A DNA stretch of 64,000 nucleotides, from positions 496,001 to 560,000 of the forward strand of contig OAPG01000006.1 of NCBI GenBank assembly GCA_900208305.1, read 5' to 3'. Positions 10,000 through 19,003 of this stretch are shown piece by piece; within the stretch, counting starts at the first letter, position 1; every line of letters begins with the position of its first letter. The notes under the pieces are model-generated. The model did not search any database. It had not been told where the DNA came from and saw only the letters and a program-made list of their open reading frames with translations. Both the position numbers and the translations under genes were made by a program. This stretch comes from Melanopsichium pennsylvanicum. Taxonomy: Eukaryota > Basidiomycota > Ustilaginomycetes > Ustilaginales.

Positions 10000-10654
10000 A
10001 TGGGCGCTGCGGCTTCCAAACAGAACGCACCTGCGTCGACAACGCCAGCTCCCGAGGACAAGCAGGCGCATCACCTTCAGGTAAGCATCTCCCTCAAATC
10101 TCTTCTTTTTCGTTTGCGATTCATCGCAATACTGAACCGCTCCTTGAGCAATCGTTGCTAATTCAACCATTGATGATGTCCCGCTATGACGTGCACAGTT
10201 CGGACGCTCGCTCCTCAACCAACTTGACAAGTCGACTTTGGACAAGGTCGAGGGTCCTGACGCTTCGCGACAAGCAACTCTGGACACGTCGATCCAGCAA
10301 AAGATCAAGTCAGAACTGGAACGCTTACGCAAAGAAGAGGCCGAAGTCCGATCCGAAATCGAAAAGGCCATCGAAAAGGAGAACCTCGCCAAAGAGTCCA
10401 AGTACAAGGGTCAATCCGAAGGCAAGAACTCCAACGTGCTTCGTCAAGAACTGGATCAGCTTAGGTCAAAGATCGACAAGTACAACAAGCAAAAGGACAT
10501 TTCCAACTACGCCGGTGTCAAGGACGCTCAGGAGGCACTGGTCAAGTGCTACAAGTCACAACCGGACAGGACGCTCGATTGTTGGAAGGAGGCGGAAGAT
10601 TTCAAGAAGGCAGTGGCTGAGGCGGAGAAGAAGTTCATTTCCAGCTTCTCTTAG
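10000..10654 (+). CDS. MIC19: MICOS complex subunit Mic19 (one intron)
   Basis: Mic19 is a peripheral inner-membrane subunit of MICOS, the complex that shapes mitochondrial crista junctions. Exon 1 is 10000-10080 and exon 2 is 10199-10654. The intron (10081-10198) starts GTAAGC, ends GTGCACAG and has a GCTAAT branch-like site at about 10157. Joined, the product is 178 residues. It begins MGAAASKQN, a good N-myristoylation signal as in other Mic19 proteins, has a long charged coiled-coil (about 50-110) and ends in a CHCH-like tail. The tail carries Cys144 and Cys155, the CX10C spacing described for yeast Mic19. The second conserved pair of animal CHCHD3 proteins is absent, as in fungi. Length, N-terminus and cysteine spacing all fit. 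The start is fixed by the myristoyl motif. Confidence 0.92.
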
Positions 10655-11124
10655 GAGAGGATCAGGAACGTTGTAGTAAAAACAAGACCACGCTTTGGAT
10701 TCCATGTAGACAGACCTTGGCTCGTGTGCCGTCGAAATCAGGCACATATTAGCAATACGCATCATCTCGAATAACGATTCCAACGTTCGGCTCAGCTAGA
10801 ATGCGATGAGATACAACGCAATTCTTCCCGCTACGGCATCTTTGATACGTATGCTATTGCATGCGTCGTGTGAATTGTCATGCCCTCTTAACACGCCTAG
10901 TGTACGCAGTCGGCACCCAACACAAATTTGATGAATGAATTGCTGTACAGGGCAAGGTGACCTGCTACCTGTTGATGTGTCCCGGCCGTTGTTGTCGAAA
11001 TAGCTTGCTCCAAATACTCTTTTCTGCGGTCTGAGAGGCGTATCACACTCATCAAAACTACCACGAGATTTATGCACAAGCTTGGTGCTTGTACGTGAAT
11101 GGATCTGGCTACACGAAACAACAA
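10655..11124. other. Convergent intergenic region between MIC19 and pyridoxal kinase
   Basis: This is 3' sequence of both flanking genes. I see no coding segment or clear structured RNA in it. Confidence 0.6.
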
Positions 11125-12237
11125 CTAAGCGCTGATCCACTTTGCTCGATATACAATTGTCGGCGACTCGATTTCGTTTTTACTCTGCACCACTCTGAGC
11201 TCTCTCCTTCTCATTGTGTCCACCTTTTGCTGAGCCTCGTCTGCTTTGGTCTGTATTGGAAAGTCTCTCTCTAAAGCATCGATGACTTTGCATGTATTAC
11301 TGAGGATGCCTTGAAGACTGGCGATAGCCATTTCGCTCGCCTTTGCGATTGGCGTCAAAGGCTTGTTATCCTTCGAGGCGTTGGTGTGTACTGTTCCATC
11401 TTGGTTTGAATCTGGGTTGAAGCGTCCTAGTGTCAATGCTGCAAACATGTCACCGACGCCCGAAAAGTATCCTTGCACTTCTGGGAATTGGATGAACCAA
11501 ATCTGCAAATCTGCCAACTCCACGTTCGGTTCTTTCCTCTGCCCACTGGCATCGAGCGCGATCTCGCAAGATGAGCCGACTTGTAGCATAGCCAATTGAC
11601 CATCGGGCAAATTTCTGTGCGCTCCGATCTTGTGCAAATCTGAATCTGGCAGCTCTACACTTGTGATGATGACGTGGGGTACCTTGTGGCGTTTGTGCAG
11701 AGTGAAAATGAGCTGCTTCAAACTTGTAAGATCTACAACTTGAATTCCCGTCAATGCCTGCGCTTCGAACTGGTTTGGTGTAATGATGGTGGAATATTGC
11801 AGCATCTCTTGATAAATGGGAAGCACTTCGGGAGCTACGTACATTCCTCTGCCCATATCGCCCATGACTGGATCCAAGAGGTATATCAGTCCGCCTTCTT
11901 GCTCTGCTCCTTGCCTAGTTCGAAGCTTCTTGACCAGGTGCAAGACGACTTTGACCACATCAGCACTGGGCATGTATCCAGTGAGCATTCGTGAGTAGCG
12001 GAGAAGGCCATTGTTCTGAAGCGCAGAAAAGATGTCAGAGAGATGCTCGGCATCAAAACGAAGACCTCCCCAACGACCGTAGCCGGTATGATTGGAGAAC
12101 TGAACCGTGTTTGTTACATCCACATCCCAGCCGAGCAGTTGAAGGGGAAAGGTGGCCGAACGGTTGCCGACATAGCCCGAAACGACATGGGACTGGATGC
12201 TTAGAATCCTGGTTGGATCAGGGACATTGGCTGCCAT
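11125..12237 (-). CDS. BUD16: Pyridoxal kinase
   Basis: The enzyme phosphorylates pyridoxal, pyridoxine and pyridoxamine with ATP in the vitamin B6 salvage pathway, in the cytosol. The 370-residue protein shows the family signature from the start: ILSIQSHVVSGYVGNRSATF, then QFSNHTGYGRWGG and the LTGYMPSADVV segment. The LLDPVMGDMGRGMYV block and the YSTIITPNQFEAQALTG block follow. The catalytic anion-hole motif reads SGVGDMFAAL at about residue 262-271, with the catalytic Asp in place. Two insertions relative to bacterial PdxK (about 205-235 and 280-305) are low-complexity. The ATG at 12237 gives the expected N-terminus. It supplies PLP, the cofactor used by the aminotransferase at 39.7-41.3 kb, although the two genes are not linked in any operon-like sense. 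The yeast homologue is BUD16. Confidence 0.95.
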   Translation of the reverse strand: MAANVPDPTRILSIQSHVVSGYVGNRSATFPLQLLGWDVDVTNTVQFSNHTGYGRWGGLRFDAEHLSDIFSALQNNGLLRYSRMLTGYMPSADVVKVVLHLVKKLRTRQGAEQEGGLIYLLDPVMGDMGRGMYVAPEVLPIYQEMLQYSTIITPNQFEAQALTGIQVVDLTSLKQLIFTLHKRHKVPHVIITSVELPDSDLHKIGAHRNLPDGQLAMLQVGSSCEIALDASGQRKEPNVELADLQIWFIQFPEVQGYFSGVGDMFAALTLGRFNPDSNQDGTVHTNASKDNKPLTPIAKASEMAIASLQGILSNTCKVIDALERDFPIQTKADEAQQKVDTMRRRELRVVQSKNEIESPTIVYRAKWISA

Positions 12238-12785
12238 CTTGACTCTTGACTATATTTGCAATGGTCCCAAGCTGGCTTGTGTGTGATTTGTGTGGATCAA
12301 ACCGAGTGATTGTAGTAGAATATAGAGAGCAAGGACGAGTGAGTACAGTCAAGAATATGGGAAACAATTTGTAGAACAAATGGTACAAAATGGCGTCGAA
12401 TTCCTTATCCGATTTTAAGCATCAGAGAGACTTCCAAGAGAGAGTTTTATTTTTTCCCTTTTTTGTATTCTTTTTAAAGTGTGGTTGATGTGCTGCTATT
12501 GTCTTTGCCGAACAATTGCCCGAGTCATGCAAATCCACAATTTATTATCATTGCACTCTCATGCGATTCATTTTTAGTTACTACAAAATTAAAATATCCA
12601 CATACATTTTATTTACCCTAAAACACGGTCATAAATCTCGACTTTTTTTTTTTTTTGGCTGCAGCTACAACATTTAAGTGGAGGATTTGAGGTATCAACT
12701 TGTTCCACCCATGTTACCCTGATCGCCATAACGCTTTCTATCCCATCCTGCACAAGCTGCCAAGGCTGCAGCATCGGTCAACAAG
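12238..12785. other. AT-rich divergent promoter between pyridoxal kinase and the RED-like gene
   Basis: Bases from about 12420 to 12660 are markedly AT-rich, with T-runs, ACTACAAAATTAAAATAT and a T11 run, in contrast with the GC-rich genes on both sides. No coding frame is present. It could be a nucleosome-free promoter or a replication-origin-like AT island; neither can be shown from the sequence alone. Confidence 0.5.
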
Positions 12786-14420
12786 ATGGATCAGGACGCA
12801 TTTCGAAAATTAGTCTCGTCTTCATCTGCCGTCGCAGGCCCTAGCACTAACCCCTCCTCCTCAAACTCTTCCAACCGAGTCTTTGGCAAGGCTCATCACA
12901 AGCGCAACCTCAACGCCTCATCTTCTTCTTCCGCTTCGAGCACCAAGCCGTCCGACCTCAAACCTCTCAAAATCACATTCACAAACAATTCGAATGAATC
13001 CTACATCGATCGAGCAGCAGCTCGTCGAACAGGCAACTCGTTGCACTCTGAATTCGCCCAAGTAGAAGAGCTTCATCGAGAGTTTGAGGAGCGTCTAGCA
13101 GCAGCACAGAGCGAGGAAGAGAGGCACAGGCTAAGAGATACCATCAGTAGCGTTGGTGGTGACCCAAAGTACTCCGTACTCGTCAAAGGCTTGGATTGGG
13201 CGTTACTTGCGCAGAACAAGGCAAAGCTACAAAAGGAGAATGGAGGTGTGGCTGAAAGCGATGATTTGGAGTCGGCGTATTTGGAGGCAAGAACAGAGAG
13301 ACAAAGTACCAGTGAGCAAGGCGAAGATAATAGGGGAACCAAAAGAAGCAGAGATGACATCATCGAGGCCATAAAACGACGGAAGGAGGGCAAGCGGTCT
13401 ACCGCGACGAAACATGAGAGTGTCAATAGCGGTTTCAAGCCAATTGGTTTCAAGCCCATCGCAATATCTGCAGAGAAACCACGTGAGGATACGGCAGAAT
13501 ACAAGTGGGTGAATGGAAAGCGCATGCGGCGGAAAAAGAAGCACACTTCAACCATCGATGGCACGCAACCTCAGCAACCGATACCAACAGAAGTGGCGGA
13601 AGAGCAGAACAACTCGAGCGAACAAATTTCAAAACGTCTCGCAGCGCCGGTGAAAGCGGCAGATACTAAAGCCAATGAGATCACGGCACGAGATATTCGA
13701 TCCCCATTCAACGATTCTGCTGCCCCGAGATCCGAACCAAACGCTAAGAGCCGCACGCTTCATGAGGAAGAACAACCCAGACAAAACCCCGTCTCGAGCT
13801 CGAACGTCGATAACGAGCCAGCTTCGAGACCTTCACCAGTGGAAGAAAAAAGTGACGGAGACGAACAAGACATTTTTCCGGATGTTGGTGGATGGGAAGG
13901 TATCGTCGAGACCAAAGAGGACCTGGACAAAGATGGACTGGTCTCTTCACTACCTGTCGTTGCTCCTGAAGCTGTTCGTCGCTCTTCGACGCCACCACCT
14001 TCACCATCACCACCAGCACCAGCACCACCAGAAGCGGTGGTCGAGACTGTTAAAGCTGTAACAAACCAGAGTGAGTCACCACCGGATGCAGATCGCTCTT
14101 ACTTTGTCACGGATTTGGAACATTTGGACGCAACTGACACAGCCTCGGCTGAAGTTGACCCTGAGCGACTCGGTACATCAATCATGGACCGCCCCTGTGC
14201 GTCTGTTGTTGCTGGTCCCACGACTGCAGGTACGGATTTGCAAATGGAGAAGAGTAAGATCGCAGTAGTGGTAGGCGAGGAAAACGTGGATGAGCAGGCG
14301 ATTCTTGAGCAGACGAGCAAGTCAAAACCCAAGAAATCCAAATGGGATGATTTGGAAGGTGATCAACTTAAGCAAAAGAAGAAGAACAACAACAACAAAA
14401 AGAAGAAGAAGCATGATTGA
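12786..14420 (+). CDS. RED-like (IK/SMU2) spliceosomal protein
   Basis: RED/IK proteins bind Smu1 and join the spliceosome before activation. This 544-residue product keeps two hallmarks of the RED N-terminal domain in the right order: the SYIDRAAARRTGN segment (about 76-88), matching the Y-x-DRA-x-RR block, and KYSVLVKGLDWALLAQNKAKL (about 127-147), matching the H-LVKGLD-ALL block of RED. The middle (150-510) is charged, Ser/Thr-rich and probably disordered. The repetitive Arg-Glu/Asp tract that named the animal protein is not present. The end is highly basic: KPKKSKWDDLEGD followed by a Lys/Asn run. The family call rests on the N-terminal third. With CLF1 and SmE it is one of three splicing genes here, but nothing links their regulation. 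The start is the first ATG of the frame. Confidence 0.75.
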   Translation: MDQDAFRKLVSSSSAVAGPSTNPSSSNSSNRVFGKAHHKRNLNASSSSSASSTKPSDLKPLKITFTNNSNESYIDRAAARRTGNSLHSEFAQVEELHREFEERLAAAQSEEERHRLRDTISSVGGDPKYSVLVKGLDWALLAQNKAKLQKENGGVAESDDLESAYLEARTERQSTSEQGEDNRGTKRSRDDIIEAIKRRKEGKRSTATKHESVNSGFKPIGFKPIAISAEKPREDTAEYKWVNGKRMRRKKKHTSTIDGTQPQQPIPTEVAEEQNNSSEQISKRLAAPVKAADTKANEITARDIRSPFNDSAAPRSEPNAKSRTLHEEEQPRQNPVSSSNVDNEPASRPSPVEEKSDGDEQDIFPDVGGWEGIVETKEDLDKDGLVSSLPVVAPEAVRRSSTPPPSPSPPAPAPPEAVVETVKAVTNQSESPPDADRSYFVTDLEHLDATDTASAEVDPERLGTSIMDRPCASVVAGPTTAGTDLQMEKSKIAVVVGEENVDEQAILEQTSKSKPKKSKWDDLEGDQLKQKKKNNNNKKKKKHD

Positions 14421-14968
14421 CACGATTAATACATGGTTCATTACGATTTTTCACATCACAAGTAATTCATGATGTGGATACAACTTTTGTCACAACACCA
14501 CAGCATGTAATCCCAGGTGATCACGATCAATGCTTGTCCAACGAAAAGGCATTCGAATACTTATACTTGTATTGTCAAAAGAACCTCATCCTGATATGAA
14601 AAAAAAAAATCCATGAAATCTGCCCTGGAAAACACACCGCATCCCGTCCCATCTACACAGTCAAGCAAGGTATCACCTACTCAGTACTGCGCTAGGGCAC
14701 CACGCGGCAATCCCAAAGTTGCTCCAATTTTTCCCTTTTTTTTTCTCTCTTTTTTTTTATGGAGGGGGGGTTCAGCCAATTCTTTTCATCACCATATCTC
14801 TCTCGCCTCATCACAATCCATCACACCGTTTGCACCAACAACAAAAAGTGAGCATATACCTTAAAACGCATGAGAAAACCAAGAGGTCATATTACAGAAA
14901 GATTATGAATAACAAAAGGGGCTGGGTATTAAAATAATATAAATACATACCAACACTCACGAATGAAT
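14421..14968. other. Convergent intergenic region between the RED-like and copper-fist genes
   Basis: AT-rich 3' sequence with A9 at about 14600 and T8-T9 runs at about 14735-14760. No gene is supported. Confidence 0.55.
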
Positions 14969-16813
14969 TCATTTCGTGTTGACAGACGGTGCGGCACTCA
15001 GAACACCTACGCCTTTGTTCCTGACGACTTGCAAACAATCAGCACACTTTGGGTGGATGAGGACTAACTCTGCCCTAACCTCGTCGTCTCCTTCAACCAT
15101 CTGCTGATTCTGGCTTGGCTCAGAAGTGAGAAGGCCGCCATGGAGAGTGGGCACAGAGGTAGGGGCGAAAACAGCAGATGCCTGCTCAGCACGCGAGCTG
15201 GTGCGACTGGTACTACCGCTAGCCACAGTGCGACTCTCGGTAGATGGCGAGCGGTGTCGAGAGTGTTTCTCCATCCAGCTATCCACCGCGCCGATGCCAG
15301 AAGGACGTTCGAGAGCGAGGTCGCATGCTGCGCAATCATCGCATCCAGCATCGGCACCGGTCGCGGTCGGTGTGCAGGTGGAGAGGGTAGGAAGCGTTGC
15401 GGGCGGGGTGCGAGGGCTGGCATTGGAGGAGGCGGTGATGGTGCTGGACGCTCGATCAGCTGCGGTGTGCTGACGCACATTGGTGGTGGTGGTGGTGGTG
15501 ATGGAGGAGGAGCAGGCGGCAGCAGCATCTGACCTCGAAAGACATCGAGCACAGCGGCAATTATCGCCACAGCCACAGGGGGGTGGAACAAACTCGGTCG
15601 ACATGTCGACGGCTTGCAAGAGAAGTTCGATGCTCGGCGCTGATGATGCAGAAGGGTCTTTGCTAGAGCAGCAGCCAGCTGATGCGGTCATCTTCGACGA
15701 CACATGATCTTGCGAAGCACTGACGGAATGCTGCTCGTGGGTGAGAGCAGCGCCTTTCGCCTGAGGACAAGAAGGGCCGGAGCAGGAGCAGCTTCGAGGG
15801 TCGCAGTGTCCAAGGGCAGCATCACGCTGCTTTGGTGAAACCGGTGCGTTGCGCTGATGCTGGTCGGAACAGCAAGTGCATGAGCCGGTGTTGCGACAGT
15901 CGCAGGGGTTCATGAGGCTGGAAAGGGAAAGAGTGGAGTAACGAACAGGCATAGGCTCGTCAAAAGATTGAGGTGCTGGAACACGAGCCTCTAGGCTTTG
16001 GGACGAGCGACGCGCACAGTGGATGCTAGGCAGGCTCCAAGAATGATGATTACGCGATGTTCGAATGGGAGCAAGCACATTATCGAAAGCAGAAGGTGCT
16101 TGATCGATGGACTCGGCATCACTAAACCTGCGTTCCGGGGTGGAAAGTGCGGACTCTTTCGACCTTGGCTCTTGTTGGGTTTTTAACTTCTTGGTCGGAC
16201 GAGGATGATCAAGACGATCGATTGTCTCGTTGAGTGAAGTGGCGCCCGCGGGCATAATCGGGACCGGAGCAGTTGAGAATGCAGGTGAGACCTTGTTGAT
16301 CGGTTGCGAAGCGGCGCTAGTAGTGGCGCATGATGCTGTAGAAGGCTTCTTGCCGGAGCAGTCGCAACGGACATGCCTTCCGCTCTCCTTGCGCCTTTGA
16401 CGGCAGATCTCGCATTGGGTTGGTGGTCTGCCTTTGCTGCGAATGGGATAGAGAGGACCTTTGGAGCCATCCTTATGCGTGCAGGTAGAGGTACGGTGGC
16501 CTCGGATGCAGGAGGCACAGGCGTACTTGACTGTGGTCGCAGAAAGGTGGATGGAAGCGTCGCCGCGGCTGGACCGCCGGGAAGGTGAAGGTAGCGGCGA
16601 TGCATAGTCGGTGGGCTGATGTGCATGGAGGGAGGACATGGTGACGGCATTGCTTGGTGTTGCGTTGTCTCGCAGATTTGATGAGGCCGAGGTGGAAAGG
16701 TAGGTGTAGGATTGTGATGACTGGCCCAGACGTGAAGCGGAAAGCATCGAGTTGCTGAAACGGTGAGACAAATAGCTGGGTGTTGTTGTCGATGCTGTGG
16801 TTGTTGCCGTCAT
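14969..16813 (-). CDS. Copper-fist transcription factor (Ace1/Mac1/Cuf1 family)
   Basis: Copper-fist proteins sense cuprous ion and switch genes for copper uptake or detoxification. The 614-residue product has a complete DNA-binding module at about 96-152: VKYACASCIRGHRTSTCTH supplies the zinc ligands Cys99, Cys102, Cys111 and His113. The minor-groove SKGRPP motif (127-132) and the later CEIC and CDC cysteines follow. Further clusters lie at about 302 (CDCRNTGSCTCC), 337 (CDPRSCSCSGPSC), 417 (CGCGDNCRCARC) and 493 (CDDCAAC), resembling the copper-binding clusters of Mac1 and Cuf1. In most family members the module begins at residue 1; here about 92 Ser/Thr-rich residues precede it. An internal Met at 59 would still leave 37. 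Whether it activates uptake or detoxification cannot be told. About 2.2 kb of non-coding DNA lies upstream. Confidence 0.93.
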   Translation of the reverse strand: MTATTTASTTTPSYLSHRFSNSMLSASRLGQSSQSYTYLSTSASSNLRDNATPSNAVTMSSLHAHQPTDYASPLPSPSRRSSRGDASIHLSATTVKYACASCIRGHRTSTCTHKDGSKGPLYPIRSKGRPPTQCEICRQRRKESGRHVRCDCSGKKPSTASCATTSAASQPINKVSPAFSTAPVPIMPAGATSLNETIDRLDHPRPTKKLKTQQEPRSKESALSTPERRFSDAESIDQAPSAFDNVLAPIRTSRNHHSWSLPSIHCARRSSQSLEARVPAPQSFDEPMPVRYSTLSLSSLMNPCDCRNTGSCTCCSDQHQRNAPVSPKQRDAALGHCDPRSCSCSGPSCPQAKGAALTHEQHSVSASQDHVSSKMTASAGCCSSKDPSASSAPSIELLLQAVDMSTEFVPPPCGCGDNCRCARCLSRSDAAAACSSSITTTTTTNVRQHTAADRASSTITASSNASPRTPPATLPTLSTCTPTATGADAGCDDCAACDLALERPSGIGAVDSWMEKHSRHRSPSTESRTVASGSTSRTSSRAEQASAVFAPTSVPTLHGGLLTSEPSQNQQMVEGDDEVRAELVLIHPKCADCLQVVRNKGVGVLSAAPSVNTK

Positions 16814-19003
16814 GGTGTGATTGGACGCAGAGAGTGTTACTCAACGATGATCAAGATGAGGGAAACGTCTTTGGCAACGCCAGCTCTGGTCAGACGGCAG
16901 ACGGCTATATGAGCAGCTGTTAAGCGGTCGGAGCAATAGCGCAGGTGGGAACGAAATGGCTCGACAGTGGTGTGACGGAAGCAGTAGCTGATATGAAACG
17001 ATTCAGGGGTGAGCGGAGGAAGGGTGGGTCGGACGGAGACTTAAACAGGTGTGGTTATTGGGCGCTCATCTTAGGGTTGCCAGGCCAAGGTGGTGAAAAG
17101 GATGCGGAAGCATGTCACGGAGTGAGAGTGCACGTTGTCAAGGGCCAAGGGGCTAGCGAGAGGTTGTAGAGCAAGTCAAAGCATGACCAGCAGATTCATT
17201 CTGCCGAGTGTGTGGAGAGGAGGTGGAGAAAGGCAGCGGACGGTGGGCAAATGGCGCGGTGTCGATGTGACAGCATCAAAAAGGGCCACAGCCAAGCCAG
17301 CCGGGTCGCTCACATGCTGGGCGGAGGGTTTTCTTCTTTTCGGATGAGCCTTCATTCGTCAGAGTTGTCAGGGGAGAAACGGCTCAGTTCGGTTGTACCG
17401 TAAAGTAGATTTACTGTAGCTGGCGTGCTTTTTGCGAAGTCGAAAACAAGTTACAGTGCGGTAAAGGACAGTAGATTACGTCTGCAGCCTCGCGCCTTCT
17501 CGCCACTTTCCAAACCCCAAAAAAAGGGTCCGAATTTACTCACACCAGTCGGAGCGGTACCGTAATATTGTCATTGAGCTTGGCCTTATTTCGAGACCCC
17601 ATAGACCAAGCAGACGACTTCACAGTAATTTACAGTACAGTGCAGTTAAATAACATGCTGAGAATTCTACGACGATGCCCACTCAATCTTAATATCAAGC
17701 TGCGAGCGATTGAACCTTCAGATCCACCGGGTGCTGCGCTTGTCATGCTTGCGCAACGATTCAAGCGGTCAAAAGGTCGGTTCGTCACTTGGTTTTGCTG
17801 TCTGTGAAACTTAGCCACATTTCTGAGACCAAACAACCACTCACAAGCAGCCTTTCGACTCATAAGATCGTGCTTGTCCGCGAATCGCTTTTGAATGGGA
17901 GCGACCGAGCGCCACCCTCGAGCCCTAATCACGGCCTGTCTTATGGGTCGAGGGTTAGCGTTTATTTTGGCTTGCCTAGTCTTGAGCGAATGTCTAGACG
18001 ACGTTCGTCATCACGAAGTACAGCTCAATCTACTGTAGAAGCGCGCACAAACAACAGAGACAACAGACTAGTGCCCGCCACCGCAGGTCACGACATTAGC
18101 TTGCAATAGCGTGCAGCATACCGCATCCGAGTCTGGGCGATGTGACGACTTCTGATCCTCGGCATTGGGGTCCAGGCCGCTGTCGCACGCTTTGGACGCA
18201 CTGCCGGGCTCCTCTGACCGGCGGCCAATCTCGCGCAGATCAATACAGTAATTTTAGATAACTCACCCTCTATCCACAAACCTCCGACTCTCCTTGCGAC
18301 TTTGATGCGGCTTCTTTCCGTTCTCCACGGCCAGGGACTCCTGCCAACTCTTGCCCTGATACCACAGCTGGACATTGGTGCTCTCATCTCTTTGCCCTGG
18401 TCTATGAGACTCATCTGTCTCACAATGGTCCATGGACCTTCTTGGCTCATTTGTGCTCGTCCACTATCCGCATACAATATGTTGTCGGTGCTGACTTGGC
18501 AATTCATCCTTTTTCGCATTGATCAATTGGTTCAACATGAGTCTGAGGGCTGTTTCCCCAGTCCCAGTCTGTGATGACGCCCAAGTTGTGAGCGAAACAA
18601 AGCGTCCTATCGCCTGCCCACAACCGGCGAGGAATCACGTTTCGAGAAGTCTCACACTGTGCCCCCATCATCGAGATATGTGCCGAATGGCCCTCGTTGA
18701 AAGCGGCTTTGAGTTACACGGGGTCATGCCAAAAAAAAACAGAATTTGTTACGCCTGAAAATTGTTCACATTTGGCGCTAAATGACTAGGCTGAGAAAGC
18801 ATGACTTGTGTTCAAGCTCGGATTTCGGCCTCGACCAACCGAATCACGAATACCACACTTTTGATGTCCCTAGGATCTTCTATGCTTGCCTCTGTCCAAT
18901 ACCATCACCTTTGCCCGATTAGCAATGGGATTCTGACGAGATTCAACACCACATACCCCATCCGTCATACCCATCACCAAAAGCCATTACTTTTGTTGCA
19001 ACA
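16814..19003. other. Long divergent intergenic region between the copper-fist gene and CLF1
   Basis: About 2.2 kb without a supported gene. It holds variants of the TTTACTGTA motif at 17409-17418, 17621-17640 and 18244-18253, with another TACTGTA at about 18030. Short frames on both strands between 18.07 and 18.57 kb look protein-like, but no spliced model holds together in phase. Part of it may be the 5' leader or control region of the copper-fist gene. Confidence 0.55.

Noticed and set aside
18068..18574. Protein-like frames on the minus strand with a GTGAGT donor, suggesting a spliced gene
   Set aside because: The attractive exon pair does not join in phase at the available acceptors, and all frames look similarly protein-like, so there is no real support.
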